This document shows positions 55,802 through 64,000 of a stretch of 64,000 nt of DNA, in pieces. The first letter of the stretch is position 1. Every line of letters begins with the position of its first letter. The notes beneath the pieces were generated by a model that saw only the letters and a program-made list of their open reading frames with translations, was not told where the DNA came from and did no database searches. The position numbers and the translations under genes were made by a program. Source of the DNA: Campylobacter portucalensis (lineage in GTDB: Bacteria > Campylobacterota > Campylobacteria > Campylobacterales > Campylobacteraceae); the NCBI RefSeq assembly GCF_009690845.1, contig NZ_VWSJ01000002.1, positions 1 to 64,000 of the forward strand, in the 5' to 3' direction.

Positions 55802-57128
55802 AGTAATTTTTGAGTGTGAAGCGTGTGGCAATAAACAATCAAAATGGATGGGGAAATGTCCAGAATGCGGATCTTGGGATAGCTTTATAGAACTAAATAA
55901 AGAGCAAATTAAATTTATAGAAAGTCAAAATAAATTTAACAAAAAGCCCTCTCTAGCACAAGAAATCTGCGATATAGAGGTAGAAAATATAAGCAGAATT
56001 TCAACAGATGATAAAGAGCTTGATTTGGTATTGGGTGGCGGTGTGGTAAAAGGAAGTTTGATTTTAATAGGCGGAAGTCCTGGGATTGGCAAATCAACCC
56101 TGCTTTTAAAAATAGCATCAAATTTAGCCAAAAAAAGGCTAAATGTACTATATGTAAGTGGCGAAGAGAGTTTGAGTCAGATAAAAATAAGAGCCAACAG
56201 ACTTGATAGTGTAACTCAAAATTTATATCTTTTAGCTGAAATTTCACTAGAAAATATAAAATCGGAACTATTAAAAAAAGATTATCAAATTTTAATAATC
56301 GATAGCATTCAAACTTTATTTAGTGATAAAATTTCATCAGCACCTGGTTCTATTTCACAAGTAAGAGAGATTACTTTTGAGTTGATGAGAATTGCAAAAG
56401 AACGCGATATTTGCGTATTTATCATAGGTCATATTACAAAAGAAGGATCAATTGCTGGTCCTAGAATTTTGGAACATATGGTTGATGTGGTGCTTTATTT
56501 TGAGGGCGATGCAAGCAAAGAGCTTAGAATTTTAAGAGGATTTAAAAATCGCTTTGGATCAACAAGTGAGGTTGGAATTTTTGAGATGAGTGCTAAAGGC
56601 TTAATAAGCACAAAAGATATAGCTAGTAAATTTTTCACAAGAGGAAAAGCAATTAGTGGAAGTGCAATCACGGTTGTGATGGAAGGCACTCGCCCTTTAA
56701 TTGTGGAAATTCAGGCTTTAGTTTGTGAGAGCTCTTATCCTAAAAGAAGCTCAACTGGATACGATAAAAATCGCTTAGATATGATAATTGCTCTTCTTGA
56801 TAGAAAAATGGAAATTTTGCTTGGGCATTATGATGTTTTTGTGAATGTAACTGGAGGGGTTAAGATTAGCGAAACAGCGGCTGATTTAGCAGTGGTGGCG
56901 GCAATTGTTAGTAGTTTTAGAAACAGACCGCTTAGCAAGGAGAGTATTTTTTTGGGTGAGGTTAGTTTAAATGGCGAGATACGAGAGATTTCAAATTTGG
57001 ACTTACGAGCAAAAGAGGCTTTAATGCAAAATTTTCAAACTATAATCGCCCCCTCAAAACCTCTTGAAACAAAAGGAATAAAAACATTTGTAGCCAAAGA
57101 GATTAAACAAATTTTAGAATGGATGTAA
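55788..57128 (+). CDS. radA: DNA repair protein RadA
   Basis: A RecA-like helicase that extends recombination branches. The 446-residue protein has the four-cysteine zinc finger (CEACGNKQSKWMGKCPECG), Walker A GGSPGIGKST, the KNRFG motif (KNRFGSTSEVGIF) and a C-terminal Lon-like domain. I use the ATG at 55788, which starts the family's MAKNK-type N-terminus inside the ftsY 3' end. Confidence 0.96.
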   Translation: MAKNKVIFECEACGNKQSKWMGKCPECGSWDSFIELNKEQIKFIESQNKFNKKPSLAQEICDIEVENISRISTDDKELDLVLGGGVVKGSLILIGGSPGIGKSTLLLKIASNLAKKRLNVLYVSGEESLSQIKIRANRLDSVTQNLYLLAEISLENIKSELLKKDYQILIIDSIQTLFSDKISSAPGSISQVREITFELMRIAKERDICVFIIGHITKEGSIAGPRILEHMVDVVLYFEGDASKELRILRGFKNRFGSTSEVGIFEMSAKGLISTKDIASKFFTRGKAISGSAITVVMEGTRPLIVEIQALVCESSYPKRSSTGYDKNRLDMIIALLDRKMEILLGHYDVFVNVTGGVKISETAADLAVVAAIVSSFRNRPLSKESIFLGEVSLNGEIREISNLDLRAKEALMQNFQTIIAPSKPLETKGIKTFVAKEIKQILEWM

Positions 57129-57152
57129 AATAAAAATTTATAGGAGCAATAG

Positions 57153-58247
57153 ATGAAAAATTGTGTTGAACAAATAAATCATATAAAAAATAGAAACTCT
57201 AATTATATGAAATTAGTAAGCGATTTAGGTAAAAATTTAGTAAATAACTCTTTAGCTTATTTTGAAATTCAGATATTTTTCAAAAAGATGGCACACTATA
57301 GTGCAAATCAATTTGAAGATATATTAAATTTAATGCATAATTACCAAATAGACGAAAGACAAGTGCAAATCCATAAAACAAGTCAAGATAAATTTATAAA
57401 AGAGCTTAGTGTTTTATGCTCCAAAATAGAAGAAGATACAAATAATGTCAGAATTTTACTAAATTTTTTAATATATTTTGCTGATTTTAAAATTTTAAAA
57501 CAAGATGAAATTTTGTTGCAACAAATACTTTTGATAAATAGCGGAAAATCTCCAAAAGAGGCATTTGAAATGACAAATTTGATAAATTTTCAAACAGATA
57601 CTGTTAAAATTTTTAATGAAATTTTAGATTCTGCACTATTAATAAACCAAAAATTTAAAGAAGAAAATTCAAATTTACTAAATGAAATTAAAATTATCAA
57701 GACTAAATCTTTAGAACTAAGTAAAAAATATGCCACAATACCAACTTTTGACCCATTAACAAATTTACCAAATCAAATACAAGCTACAAAAGGATTAGAA
57801 ATTTCTATAAAAAATAGCGAACAATTTAATCAAAAATTAGCAACAATACTAATCAATATAAATGAATACTCTTATATTTTAAATAATTTTGGCACAGACA
57901 AGGCTTTAGATGTTGTTTTAATAGTGGTTGATTTATTAAAAGCTTCCATAAGAAGTGGCGATATACTTTATTCTATAAGGCAAGATGAATTTTTAATCAT
58001 ATGTCAAAATACAAATGAAACTGGTGCAATAAATATAGCAAATAATATATTTAAAAATATAAAAAATAACAACCAACTAAAAAATATATCAAAAAAATTT
58101 AAAAGCGAATTTCAAGATTTTGAAATAACTCTAAATATTGGCATAGTCGTTTCAAAAAACAGTATGTCAGTCGATGAGATAAATCATAAATTATCTAAAA
58201 ATCTTGAAATTTCAAAAGCAAATGGAGTCAATACTTTTCAAATTTAG
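57153..58247 (+). CDS. Degenerate GGDEF-domain protein
   Basis: 364 residues: an N-terminal helical region of about 200 residues without a recognised motif, a short coiled coil, then a GGDEF-type domain (DPLTNLPNQ, LATILININEYSYI, YSIRQDEFLIICQN). The signature reads RQDEF: both glycines needed for c-di-GMP synthesis are gone, so it is probably a sensor or binding protein. No EAL domain. It is the last gene before a decayed region. Confidence 0.82.
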   Translation: MKNCVEQINHIKNRNSNYMKLVSDLGKNLVNNSLAYFEIQIFFKKMAHYSANQFEDILNLMHNYQIDERQVQIHKTSQDKFIKELSVLCSKIEEDTNNVRILLNFLIYFADFKILKQDEILLQQILLINSGKSPKEAFEMTNLINFQTDTVKIFNEILDSALLINQKFKEENSNLLNEIKIIKTKSLELSKKYATIPTFDPLTNLPNQIQATKGLEISIKNSEQFNQKLATILININEYSYILNNFGTDKALDVVLIVVDLLKASIRSGDILYSIRQDEFLIICQNTNETGAINIANNIFKNIKNNNQLKNISKKFKSEFQDFEITLNIGIVVSKNSMSVDEINHKLSKNLEISKANGVNTFQI

Positions 58248-58572
58248 CTGTATTATGCGTTTTCTAATATATTTAAATTTTAATAATTTTGATTTTTTGT
58301 GCTAGATTGAGGAAAGATTATTTTTCTTTAATATTTTGCATATAAATCATCAACTATTTTTTTAATATTATTTTCCATCTCTTAAATTCACACTCTTTAA
58401 ATGTAATTTAAAATTTACTCCAATACTATTAAATTTTTTAGTTTAGCAAAGCCTCTTTAGTTTTTAATTTTGTTCTAGCAATTATAAAATAACTAAAAAT
58501 TGTTTGTGATGCTATGATTGATTTACTTATAGCGTTGATATCTAAAATAAATATTATTTTATTATAATATTA

Positions 58573-59031
58573 ATTAGGTATTTTAATTTTATTACCATCA
58601 AAATTCTTTATAATAACAATGGCTCAGCAAAACCCACACTTCAATAAATTATGATTTAAACTATGAAAATAAATATATTATCACTCTCAAATTTATAAGA
58701 AAATTCTGTTTTGCTTTAGAAGCTATAACCTTTAAATAAATTCAAAGTCTTGGCAAATTTTGAGCTTAATTGTTAAATTCAGTCAAATACTCTGAAATTA
58801 TAGGGTAAAACATAAAATATCTTTCTTTTTATAGGCAGCACTTAAAAGTAAAAATGAGTTTGCAAATGATATCAATGGAATTGAAATTTGGTAATTGTAA
58901 GACCAAAGTGACTAAAATTTAGAAGAATAAAGAAAAATTTATTTTGCATTTACAAGTATTAGTTTTTGGCATTATAATAAATAAAAATAAAAATAATTTT
59001 GTTTTATTGAATCTAAATAAAAATACCTAAT
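58573..59031 (+). mobile_element. Remnant of an IS1595-family insertion sequence
   Basis: Near-identical inverted ends flank it: ATTAGGTATTTTAATTT at 58573-58589 and, on the other strand at 59015-59031, ATTAGGTATTTTTATTT (16 of 17). Inside are traces of the transposase in shifting frames: an early IRKFCFALEAITFK and a late SKNEFANDINGIE, then CKTKVTKI and KNKEKFILHLQ, matching the INGIExFWxxxKxRLxKFxG region of ISXO2-like DDE enzymes. Stops and shifts make it non-functional. Confidence 0.6.
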
Positions 59032-59242
59032 ACCCTAAATTAAAGCTTATTTTCTATTGCCAGTTTGATATAATTAATAATATTTATTAATATTAGATTT
59101 AAATTTACTACCCTATATAAAATGCAAGATAAAATCATATCTTTTTATACTTTTAAATTTATTTAACCTAATTTTCAATACTTTCACTTCAACAAAAGCC
59201 TTATGCTATTATATGATTTTAAATTCTTACGATGTTTTGCTA

Positions 59243-59301
59243 ATTTATCAAAATATCAAATTTTGATAAATGGCTAAGTTTAGCTTATGTGGCTAAACTT
59301 A
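59243..59301. repeat. Two adjacent perfect inverted repeats
   Basis: ATTTATCAAAAT (59243-59254) pairs with ATTTTGATAAAT (59260-59271) across five bases, and TAAGTTTAGC (59275-59284) pairs with GCTAAACTTA (59292-59301) across seven. Neither is followed by a T run. They could be remnants of element ends or a former terminator. Confidence 0.5.
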
Positions 59302-59999
59302 ACAAAATCTCATTTCTCTTATTAGTTTTAATAAATTTGCTATCTAAATCACTATCTAAACTAGCACTTTTTTATACAAGAAAATTTACCATTCTTATAT
59401 TTTTAAATTTAAGTTTGATTTATGATATTCTAAAATATTTTTTAATGCCTTACTCTAAAATATCATATTATAATTTATCAAATTTTATATTCATATCTTT
59501 TGTTTAGGTTTGATTTAATAAATTTAGTTAAATAAGTAGCCCATCTTTTAAATATTTACACGCTCTACTTCCTTTATATGTGGTATTTTAGATAAAAACT
59601 CTTTAAAATTTTGCAATAACATTTTGAGTTTATCAGATCTTGAGTTGGGTTTGGTTTAAATTATTATATAAATTTATATTCTTATGATATTTGAACTTTT
59701 TTGTTATTGCTAAAATAGCTAATTCTGAGCTTGCATTAAATTTTATTGAAGTCATAAATATAAATTTTTAAACTTTTTTGCACTTCCTCTATCAATTAGT
59801 TTAATCTCAAAAAGCTATTATTTATTTACTCAAATTCTTTTAGTTTTTATATTTTAATCAATACCCAATAATAAAAAAAGCTTATCTGATTATATTATTA
59901 TTAATGCAAATTATTTACCTGTTTTAAAACCTTAATTTATATGATTTACACAATTAATTTAAAAAACAAGCTACAATCTAAACAAAATTAAATTTAATC

Positions 60000-60419
60000 C
60001 TACCACTTTATGTAAGTTTTGGCTTTTTTAATCTCATTAAAATTTATTTGAAGTGTTTGATTTTGGTTTTTAATGGTTAAAATTTCATCAATGAAACTTA
60101 AAATTTTACCTTCAAAATTCTCCTTATTTATGGTTTTTACTTTTAAATTTTCCCCAATGCTTTTTAAAAAATGCTCTTTTTTTGATAACACTCTCTCTAG
60201 TCCTGGACTACTAACTTCAAGATTATAATCTCCGTTTAAAGGTGGCTCAACATCAAAAATAGGAGATAAAATTCTGCTAACTTTTTCACAATCATCTAAA
60301 TTTACACCACCATCTTTTGTTATATATACTCTAAAAATAGCCCTGCCATTTTCATTTACTACTTCTGTATCGTATAAATTTAACCCACACTCTTTTACTA
60401 AAGCTTCCAAATCAACCAT
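60000..60419 (-). CDS. rimP: Ribosome maturation factor RimP
   Basis: RimP helps assemble the 30S subunit. The 139-residue protein has the two-domain layout: an N-terminal alpha-beta domain (LVKECGLNLYDTEVV, SPGLERVL) and a small SH3-like C-terminal domain (ENLKVKTI, LSFIDEIL). It overlaps rbfA by 8 bp, the order infB-rbfA-rimP known from C. jejuni. Confidence 0.93.
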   Translation of the reverse strand: MVDLEALVKECGLNLYDTEVVNENGRAIFRVYITKDGGVNLDDCEKVSRILSPIFDVEPPLNGDYNLEVSSPGLERVLSKKEHFLKSIGENLKVKTINKENFEGKILSFIDEILTIKNQNQTLQINFNEIKKAKTYIKW

Positions 60420-60774
60420 TTTTTTCTAAATCCTTATTTATCTTTTCAAATAAACTATCCATATGATTTTGATACTCCAATCTATCATCAAATTTAAAAT
60501 GAAACCTTGGACATCTAAACCATCCCTCAGCTTCTTTGCAATAATTTTGCAAATACCTCTCAACCTTACTAAGTTTTTTTAAAATTTCTTTTTGTTCACT
60601 TTCGCTTAAAAGCATTTTATCAATATAAACAAAAGCATCATATCTTCCATTCTTACACTCCACATCAGTAACGCAAAGCCCTCTAAGTTCACAATCTCCT
60701 AAAGTAGCAAATGCCTCTGGAATAAGCTCTTTTAAAACACTTTGTGTTCTAAGACGTCTAATCTCGCCCATCAT
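60412..60774 (-). CDS. rbfA: Ribosome-binding factor A
   Basis: RbfA binds the 30S subunit during late maturation. The 120-residue protein begins [18 protein letters not shown], typical of RbfA, and has the KH-type fold with [17 protein letters not shown]. It is short and fits between infB and rimP with 4- and 8-bp overlaps. Confidence 0.9.
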   Translation of the reverse strand: MMGEIRRLRTQSVLKELIPEAFATLGDCELRGLCVTDVECKNGRYDAFVYIDKMLLSESEQKEILKKLSKVERYLQNYCKEAEGWFRCPRFHFKFDDRLEYQNHMDSLFEKINKDLEKNG

Positions 60775-63449
60775 AAACTCGCTTGCTCTTTTTTTTGTTC
60801 AAAACTTTCTATGAAATCGCCTTCTTTCATATCATTAAATCCTTCAATACCAACTCCGCACTCAAAGCCTTTTGCAACTTCTCTTGCATCATCTTTAAAG
60901 CGTTTTAAAGAGCTAATATTTCCTTCAAAAATCACAACCCCATCTCTAATAACACGAATTTTTGCACCTCTTGTAATCTTACCATCAGTTACCATACAAC
61001 CAGCTATTTGACCAACTTTTGGAACATTAATTACTTGTCTAATTTCGGCTTGTCCAAGCTCTTCTTCGCTTATTATAGGACTCATCATTCCGCTTAAAAC
61101 ACTTTTTACATCATCTAATAAATTATAAATTACATTATATGTTTTTATCTCGACTCCACGTTCTTTTGCTCTTTCTTTTATATCTCCTGTTGGGCGTACA
61201 TTAAATCCTAAAATTATACAATTATCACTAGCACTTGCAAGACCTATATCATTTTGTGTTATGCCACCAATACCACTATGGATGATATTTACTTTAATCT
61301 CATCATTCCTTAATTTATCCAAACTAGCCTTAATCGCTTCTAAACTTCCACCAACATCAGCCTTTACTATAACTGGTAAGGTTTTAATCTCGCCCTCTGC
61401 TATCTTAGCACTAAGTTCATCTATAGTAACTTTTGTGGATTTCGAAAGCTCTTTTTGTCTTAGATATTCATGCTTTTTATTTGCATACTCTCTAGCCTCT
61501 TTTTCACTATCAACACTTATTAAAGTCTCTCCTGATTCAGGAACCTCGCTAAGACCTACTATAACACCACATTCTCCCGGTTTTAACTCTTTTAAGGCCT
61601 TGCCATTATCATCAGTTATTGCTTTTATTCTGCCATAAGCCACACCTGCTACAACAGTATCTCCAACCCTTAAAGTGCCATTTTGAACTATAATTGTCGC
61701 AACAGTTCCTCTGCCTTTTTGAAGAGAGCTTTCAACTACCGTTGCTTTGGCTTTATTGTTAGGATTAGCTTTTAATTCCAATAAGTCAGCTTGTAAAAGA
61801 ACAATTTCAAGCAAATCATCAATTCCCATCCCTGTTTTAGCAGAAATCGGCACAAATTCATAACTGCCACCCCACTCAATAGGCATAATATCAAGTTCAG
61901 AAAGTCCAGTTTTTACTAAATCTGGATTTGCACTATCTTTATCCATTTTATTTATTGCTATTATGATTGGAACTCCAGCTGCTTTTGCGTGAGATATAGC
62001 CTCTTTTGTTTGAGGTTTTACTCCATCATCAGCTGCAACTACAATAATAACAATATCAGTAACTTTTGCTCCTCTTTGCCTCATAGAAGTAAATGCTTCA
62101 TGCCCTGGTGTGTCTATAAAAGTGATTGTCTTACCATTTTTATTTACCATATAAGCACCTACGTGTTGAGTTATACCACCTGCTTCACCTGTTGCAACTC
62201 TTGTTTTTCTAATGTAATCTAAAAGGCTAGTTTTTCCGTGATCAACATGTCCCATAATTGTTATAACAGGAGCTCTCAAAACTAAATCGCTTTGAGAATT
62301 TTCATCTTCTTCATAAGCTTTTACATAATCAAAATCTAAAGCCTCATCTATAATATTAACCTCTACATTAAACTCATCTGCTAAAATTTCAATAGCATCC
62401 TCATCTAAAAAGTCATTTTTAGTAGTCATCATTCCTAGCATAAACAATTTAGAGATAATTTCACTTGGCTGTTTGCCTAGCTTTTCAGCAAATTCATACA
62501 CCCTAATTTCTTTTGAAATATTTACAGAAGTAATGTTTTCTTTAGTTTCATTTTTTGGTTGTTTTTTATGTTTTTTTCTGGAGCCTCGACTTATATTTAT
62601 CTCTTGATTTGTGTATTTGTTTTGAGATGTTTTGAAAACTTGCTGTTTTTTTGTTTGTGTTTTTTCTTCTACTTTTATTGAACTTACAGTTAAATCTGGC
62701 AAGATAAATTCATCATCGTCATCTATACTAATATCAGCCATTTGACGATTATCTAAAAATTCCATTTTTTGGATATCATCTTTTTTGCTAATAACAACTG
62801 ATTTTTTATCTTTTTTCTTCTTTTTTAAAGTGCTTTGAGTGTTTGAAAAAATAGCATCTAAGCCTTCATTTAACTTTTTAGTAGGTTCTTTTTTAGGAAA
62901 CTCACTAACTGATTGTTTTTTCTTTACTATAACAATTCCACGCCTTTTATTTAGAGTAGTTGCAGCTAGTGTTTCTAGTTTTTTAGGTCCTTTCTCGCTT
63001 TTTAAATTTAATCCTACATCTTCTACGATATCTTTTTTATCTTCAATCTTTTTTTCTTCTAAAGATTTTGTATTTGTAGCTAAATTTATATCTTTATTTG
63101 TGGTATCGATGCTAGGTTTATTTTTAGACTTAATTTTTTGTGAAGTTTCTGCGACCTCTTCTGATTTTTGTTTTAATGTTTTAGATGTTAGTTTTTTTGA
63201 TTTTTTTTCAAGTTTATCTTCTAAATTTATATCTTTTTGCGTGGATTTTTTTACATTTTTTGGTTTGATTTTTTTTACGATTTGACCACCATTTTTAACA
63301 TAATTATATATCGCTTCAGCATCTTCTACACTAACTACACTATTTGCACCTTTTATCTGCCTAAGACCCATCTCATGTGCTTTTTCTATAATTTCTTTAC
63401 TGCTATAACCAAGTTCAGCAGCTATATCACTTATGCGAACATCCGCCAT
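60771..63449 (-). CDS. infB: Translation initiation factor IF-2
   Basis: IF-2 brings initiator tRNA to the 30S subunit and hydrolyses GTP on subunit joining. The 892-residue protein has an IF2_N domain ([17 protein letters not shown]), a long lysine/glutamate-rich linker (about 65-320), a second IF2_N ([19 protein letters not shown]) and the G domain with [23 protein letters not shown] and NKMD, then domains II to IV. I start at the ATG at 63449 (MADVRIS), with GGAGAG upstream. It overlaps the ylxR gene by 23 bp. Confidence 0.96.
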   Translation of the reverse strand: MADVRISDIAAELGYSSKEIIEKAHEMGLRQIKGANSVVSVEDAEAIYNYVKNGGQIVKKIKPKNVKKSTQKDINLEDKLEKKSKKLTSKTLKQKSEEVAETSQKIKSKNKPSIDTTNKDINLATNTKSLEEKKIEDKKDIVEDVGLNLKSEKGPKKLETLAATTLNKRRGIVIVKKKQSVSEFPKKEPTKKLNEGLDAIFSNTQSTLKKKKKDKKSVVISKKDDIQKMEFLDNRQMADISIDDDDEFILPDLTVSSIKVEEKTQTKKQQVFKTSQNKYTNQEINISRGSRKKHKKQPKNETKENITSVNISKEIRVYEFAEKLGKQPSEIISKLFMLGMMTTKNDFLDEDAIEILADEFNVEVNIIDEALDFDYVKAYEEDENSQSDLVLRAPVITIMGHVDHGKTSLLDYIRKTRVATGEAGGITQHVGAYMVNKNGKTITFIDTPGHEAFTSMRQRGAKVTDIVIIVVAADDGVKPQTKEAISHAKAAGVPIIIAINKMDKDSANPDLVKTGLSELDIMPIEWGGSYEFVPISAKTGMGIDDLLEIVLLQADLLELKANPNNKAKATVVESSLQKGRGTVATIIVQNGTLRVGDTVVAGVAYGRIKAITDDNGKALKELKPGECGVIVGLSEVPESGETLISVDSEKEAREYANKKHEYLRQKELSKSTKVTIDELSAKIAEGEIKTLPVIVKADVGGSLEAIKASLDKLRNDEIKVNIIHSGIGGITQNDIGLASASDNCIILGFNVRPTGDIKERAKERGVEIKTYNVIYNLLDDVKSVLSGMMSPIISEEELGQAEIRQVINVPKVGQIAGCMVTDGKITRGAKIRVIRDGVVIFEGNISSLKRFKDDAREVAKGFECGVGIEGFNDMKEGDFIESFEQKKEQASL

Positions 63450-63684
63450 ATAAAACACTCTCCTTTATCTTTTCTAAATTTATATTATCTATTTTTGTTA
63501 TTTTAGATATATATTTTTTTAAAATTTTATCATCTTTGCAAATACAATCCCTGCAAATATAAAAACTTCTACCAACGCTATCAAAATTTAGTATGTTTTT
63601 TTGATTAAATTTAAGCAACTCATCTTTATAATATCTTGTCCTACAAACAACACACATTCTGACTGGTTTAAATTTTTTTCGCAT
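63427..63684 (-). CDS. YlxR/RnpM-like RNA-binding protein
   Basis: An 85-residue DUF448 protein. It has [18 protein letters not shown], a [10 protein letters not shown] segment and a lysine-rich tail. YlxR proteins bind RNA, in Firmicutes modulating RNase P. It precedes infB as in many bacteria and in C. jejuni. Confidence 0.85.
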   Translation of the reverse strand: MRKKFKPVRMCVVCRTRYYKDELLKFNQKNILNFDSVGRSFYICRDCICKDDKILKKYISKITKIDNINLEKIKESVLYGGCSHK

Positions 63685-63708
63685 ATTATATCTTTATTTT
63701 TCTTTTTT

Positions 63709-64000
63709 TTAGCTTTTTGATGTAATTTTAAAGCCCTCATTATCAAATTCTAACAACAAAACTCTAAATTTTGGAAAGTTATCTTGCAATTTTTTTTGTA
63801 ATCTCAAAGCATCATCTCTAAAAACTATATTTAAAAAACTAGAACCACTCCCTGATAAAGTACTCATTAAAGCACCATTTTCATAAGCAACTTGCCTGAT
63901 TTTAAAAAGAATTGGATATGAACTCATCCTTATATCTTCATGAATTTTATCAATAGCAGCCAATCTTAAAGATTGATAATCTTTTTCAAAAAAACAAACG
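63709..64000 (-). CDS. thrB: Homoserine kinase, C-terminal part (cut by window end)
   Basis: The open frame runs off the end of the window. The visible part has KIHEDIRMSSYPILF and the glycine/serine-rich TLSGSGSSFLNIV motif of the GHMP kinase family, ending GFKITSKS. Homoserine kinase phosphorylates homoserine in threonine synthesis. Its place next to ylxR and infB agrees with C. jejuni, where thrB precedes them. The N-terminal part is outside the window. Confidence 0.8.
   Translation of the reverse strand, partial: VCFFEKDYQSLRLAAIDKIHEDIRMSSYPILFKIRQVAYENGALMSTLSGSGSSFLNIVFRDDALRLQKKLQDNFPKFRVLLLEFDNEGFKITSKS

Larger units (their letters stand above)
58248..59999. other. Gene-free decayed corridor
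   Basis: About 1.75 kb without an intact gene. It contains an IS1595-like remnant (58573-59031), two perfect hairpins (59243-59271 and 59275-59301), and broken coding-like traces on the - strand, for example ENNIKKIVDDLYAKY near 58330-58380 and RSDKLKMLLQNFKEFLSKI near 59560-59645. No repeats or RNA genes are visible. Confidence 0.55.

Noticed and set aside
59289-59507. 72-codon open frame on + strand in the gene-poor corridor
   Set aside because: No ribosome site and AT-driven composition; no family pattern. It begins inside an inverted repeat in a decayed region.

Overview
The window is chromosomal DNA of a low-G+C (about 30% by eye) Campylobacterota bacterium, most probably a Campylobacter of the C. 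ureolyticus/C. hominis type. Evidence: several blocks keep the gene neighbourhoods known from C. jejuni (dnaJ-racR-racS-recR; uvrC-small gene-guaA; rny-5-FCL-thioredoxin lipoprotein-ftsY-radA; thrB-ylxR-infB-rbfA-rimP; gyrA-comF), AT-rich codon use throughout, and short AAGGAG-type ribosome sites. No ribosomal RNA or replication origin is present; one tRNA is visible.

Layout. 0-22.3 kb: housekeeping (hemE, a DapF-fold racemase, asd, gyrA, comF, pepF, recR, uvrC, guaA) and signalling (RacRS; a hybrid kinase with a receiver protein and a PAS/pseudo-HPt protein). 22.3-25.0 kb: a DUF262/DUF1524 GmrSD-like restriction protein flanked by decayed reading frames. 25.0-33.5 kb: a complete type I-B CRISPR-Cas locus (cas6, cas8b, cas7, cas5, cas3, cas4, cas2, cas1) followed by a minimal array of two repeats and one spacer. 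34.3-44.2 kb: iron-uptake genes: a TonB-dependent receptor of the haemoglobin/transferrin/lactoferrin type, then on the other strand a second receptor with exbB-exbD-tonB and an ABC exporter plus DUF4857 protein. Two genes here (exbB and the ABC ATPase) are out of frame at homopolymers. 44.5-48.8 kb: an unusual tRNA-Glu and a tightly packed eight-gene operon (HMA2-like protein, ferritin-like membrane protein, several tiny membrane proteins, a P1B-type ATPase without the CPC motif). This closely resembles the gene constellation of ferrosome (fez) clusters, which build iron-storage organelles, and is the most exciting system in the window. 49-58.2 kb: KtrAB-type potassium uptake, DedA, SYLF protein, rny, 5-FCL, thioredoxin lipoprotein, ftsY, radA, and a degenerate GGDEF protein. 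58.2-60 kb: a gene-poor, decayed corridor with an IS1595-like remnant. 60-64 kb: rimP, rbfA, infB, ylxR and the 3' part of thrB.

How the parts fit: two TonB receptors, a TonB-ExbBD motor, Fur-like boxes (an identical 12-mer lies before the first receptor and before the ferrosome-like operon) and the P-type ATPase/ferritin-like operon together suggest an iron acquisition-and-storage island of about 15 kb. The CRISPR-Cas locus and the DUF262 protein form an adjoining defence island. Functional assignments rest on motifs and gene order read by eye; no database search was run.
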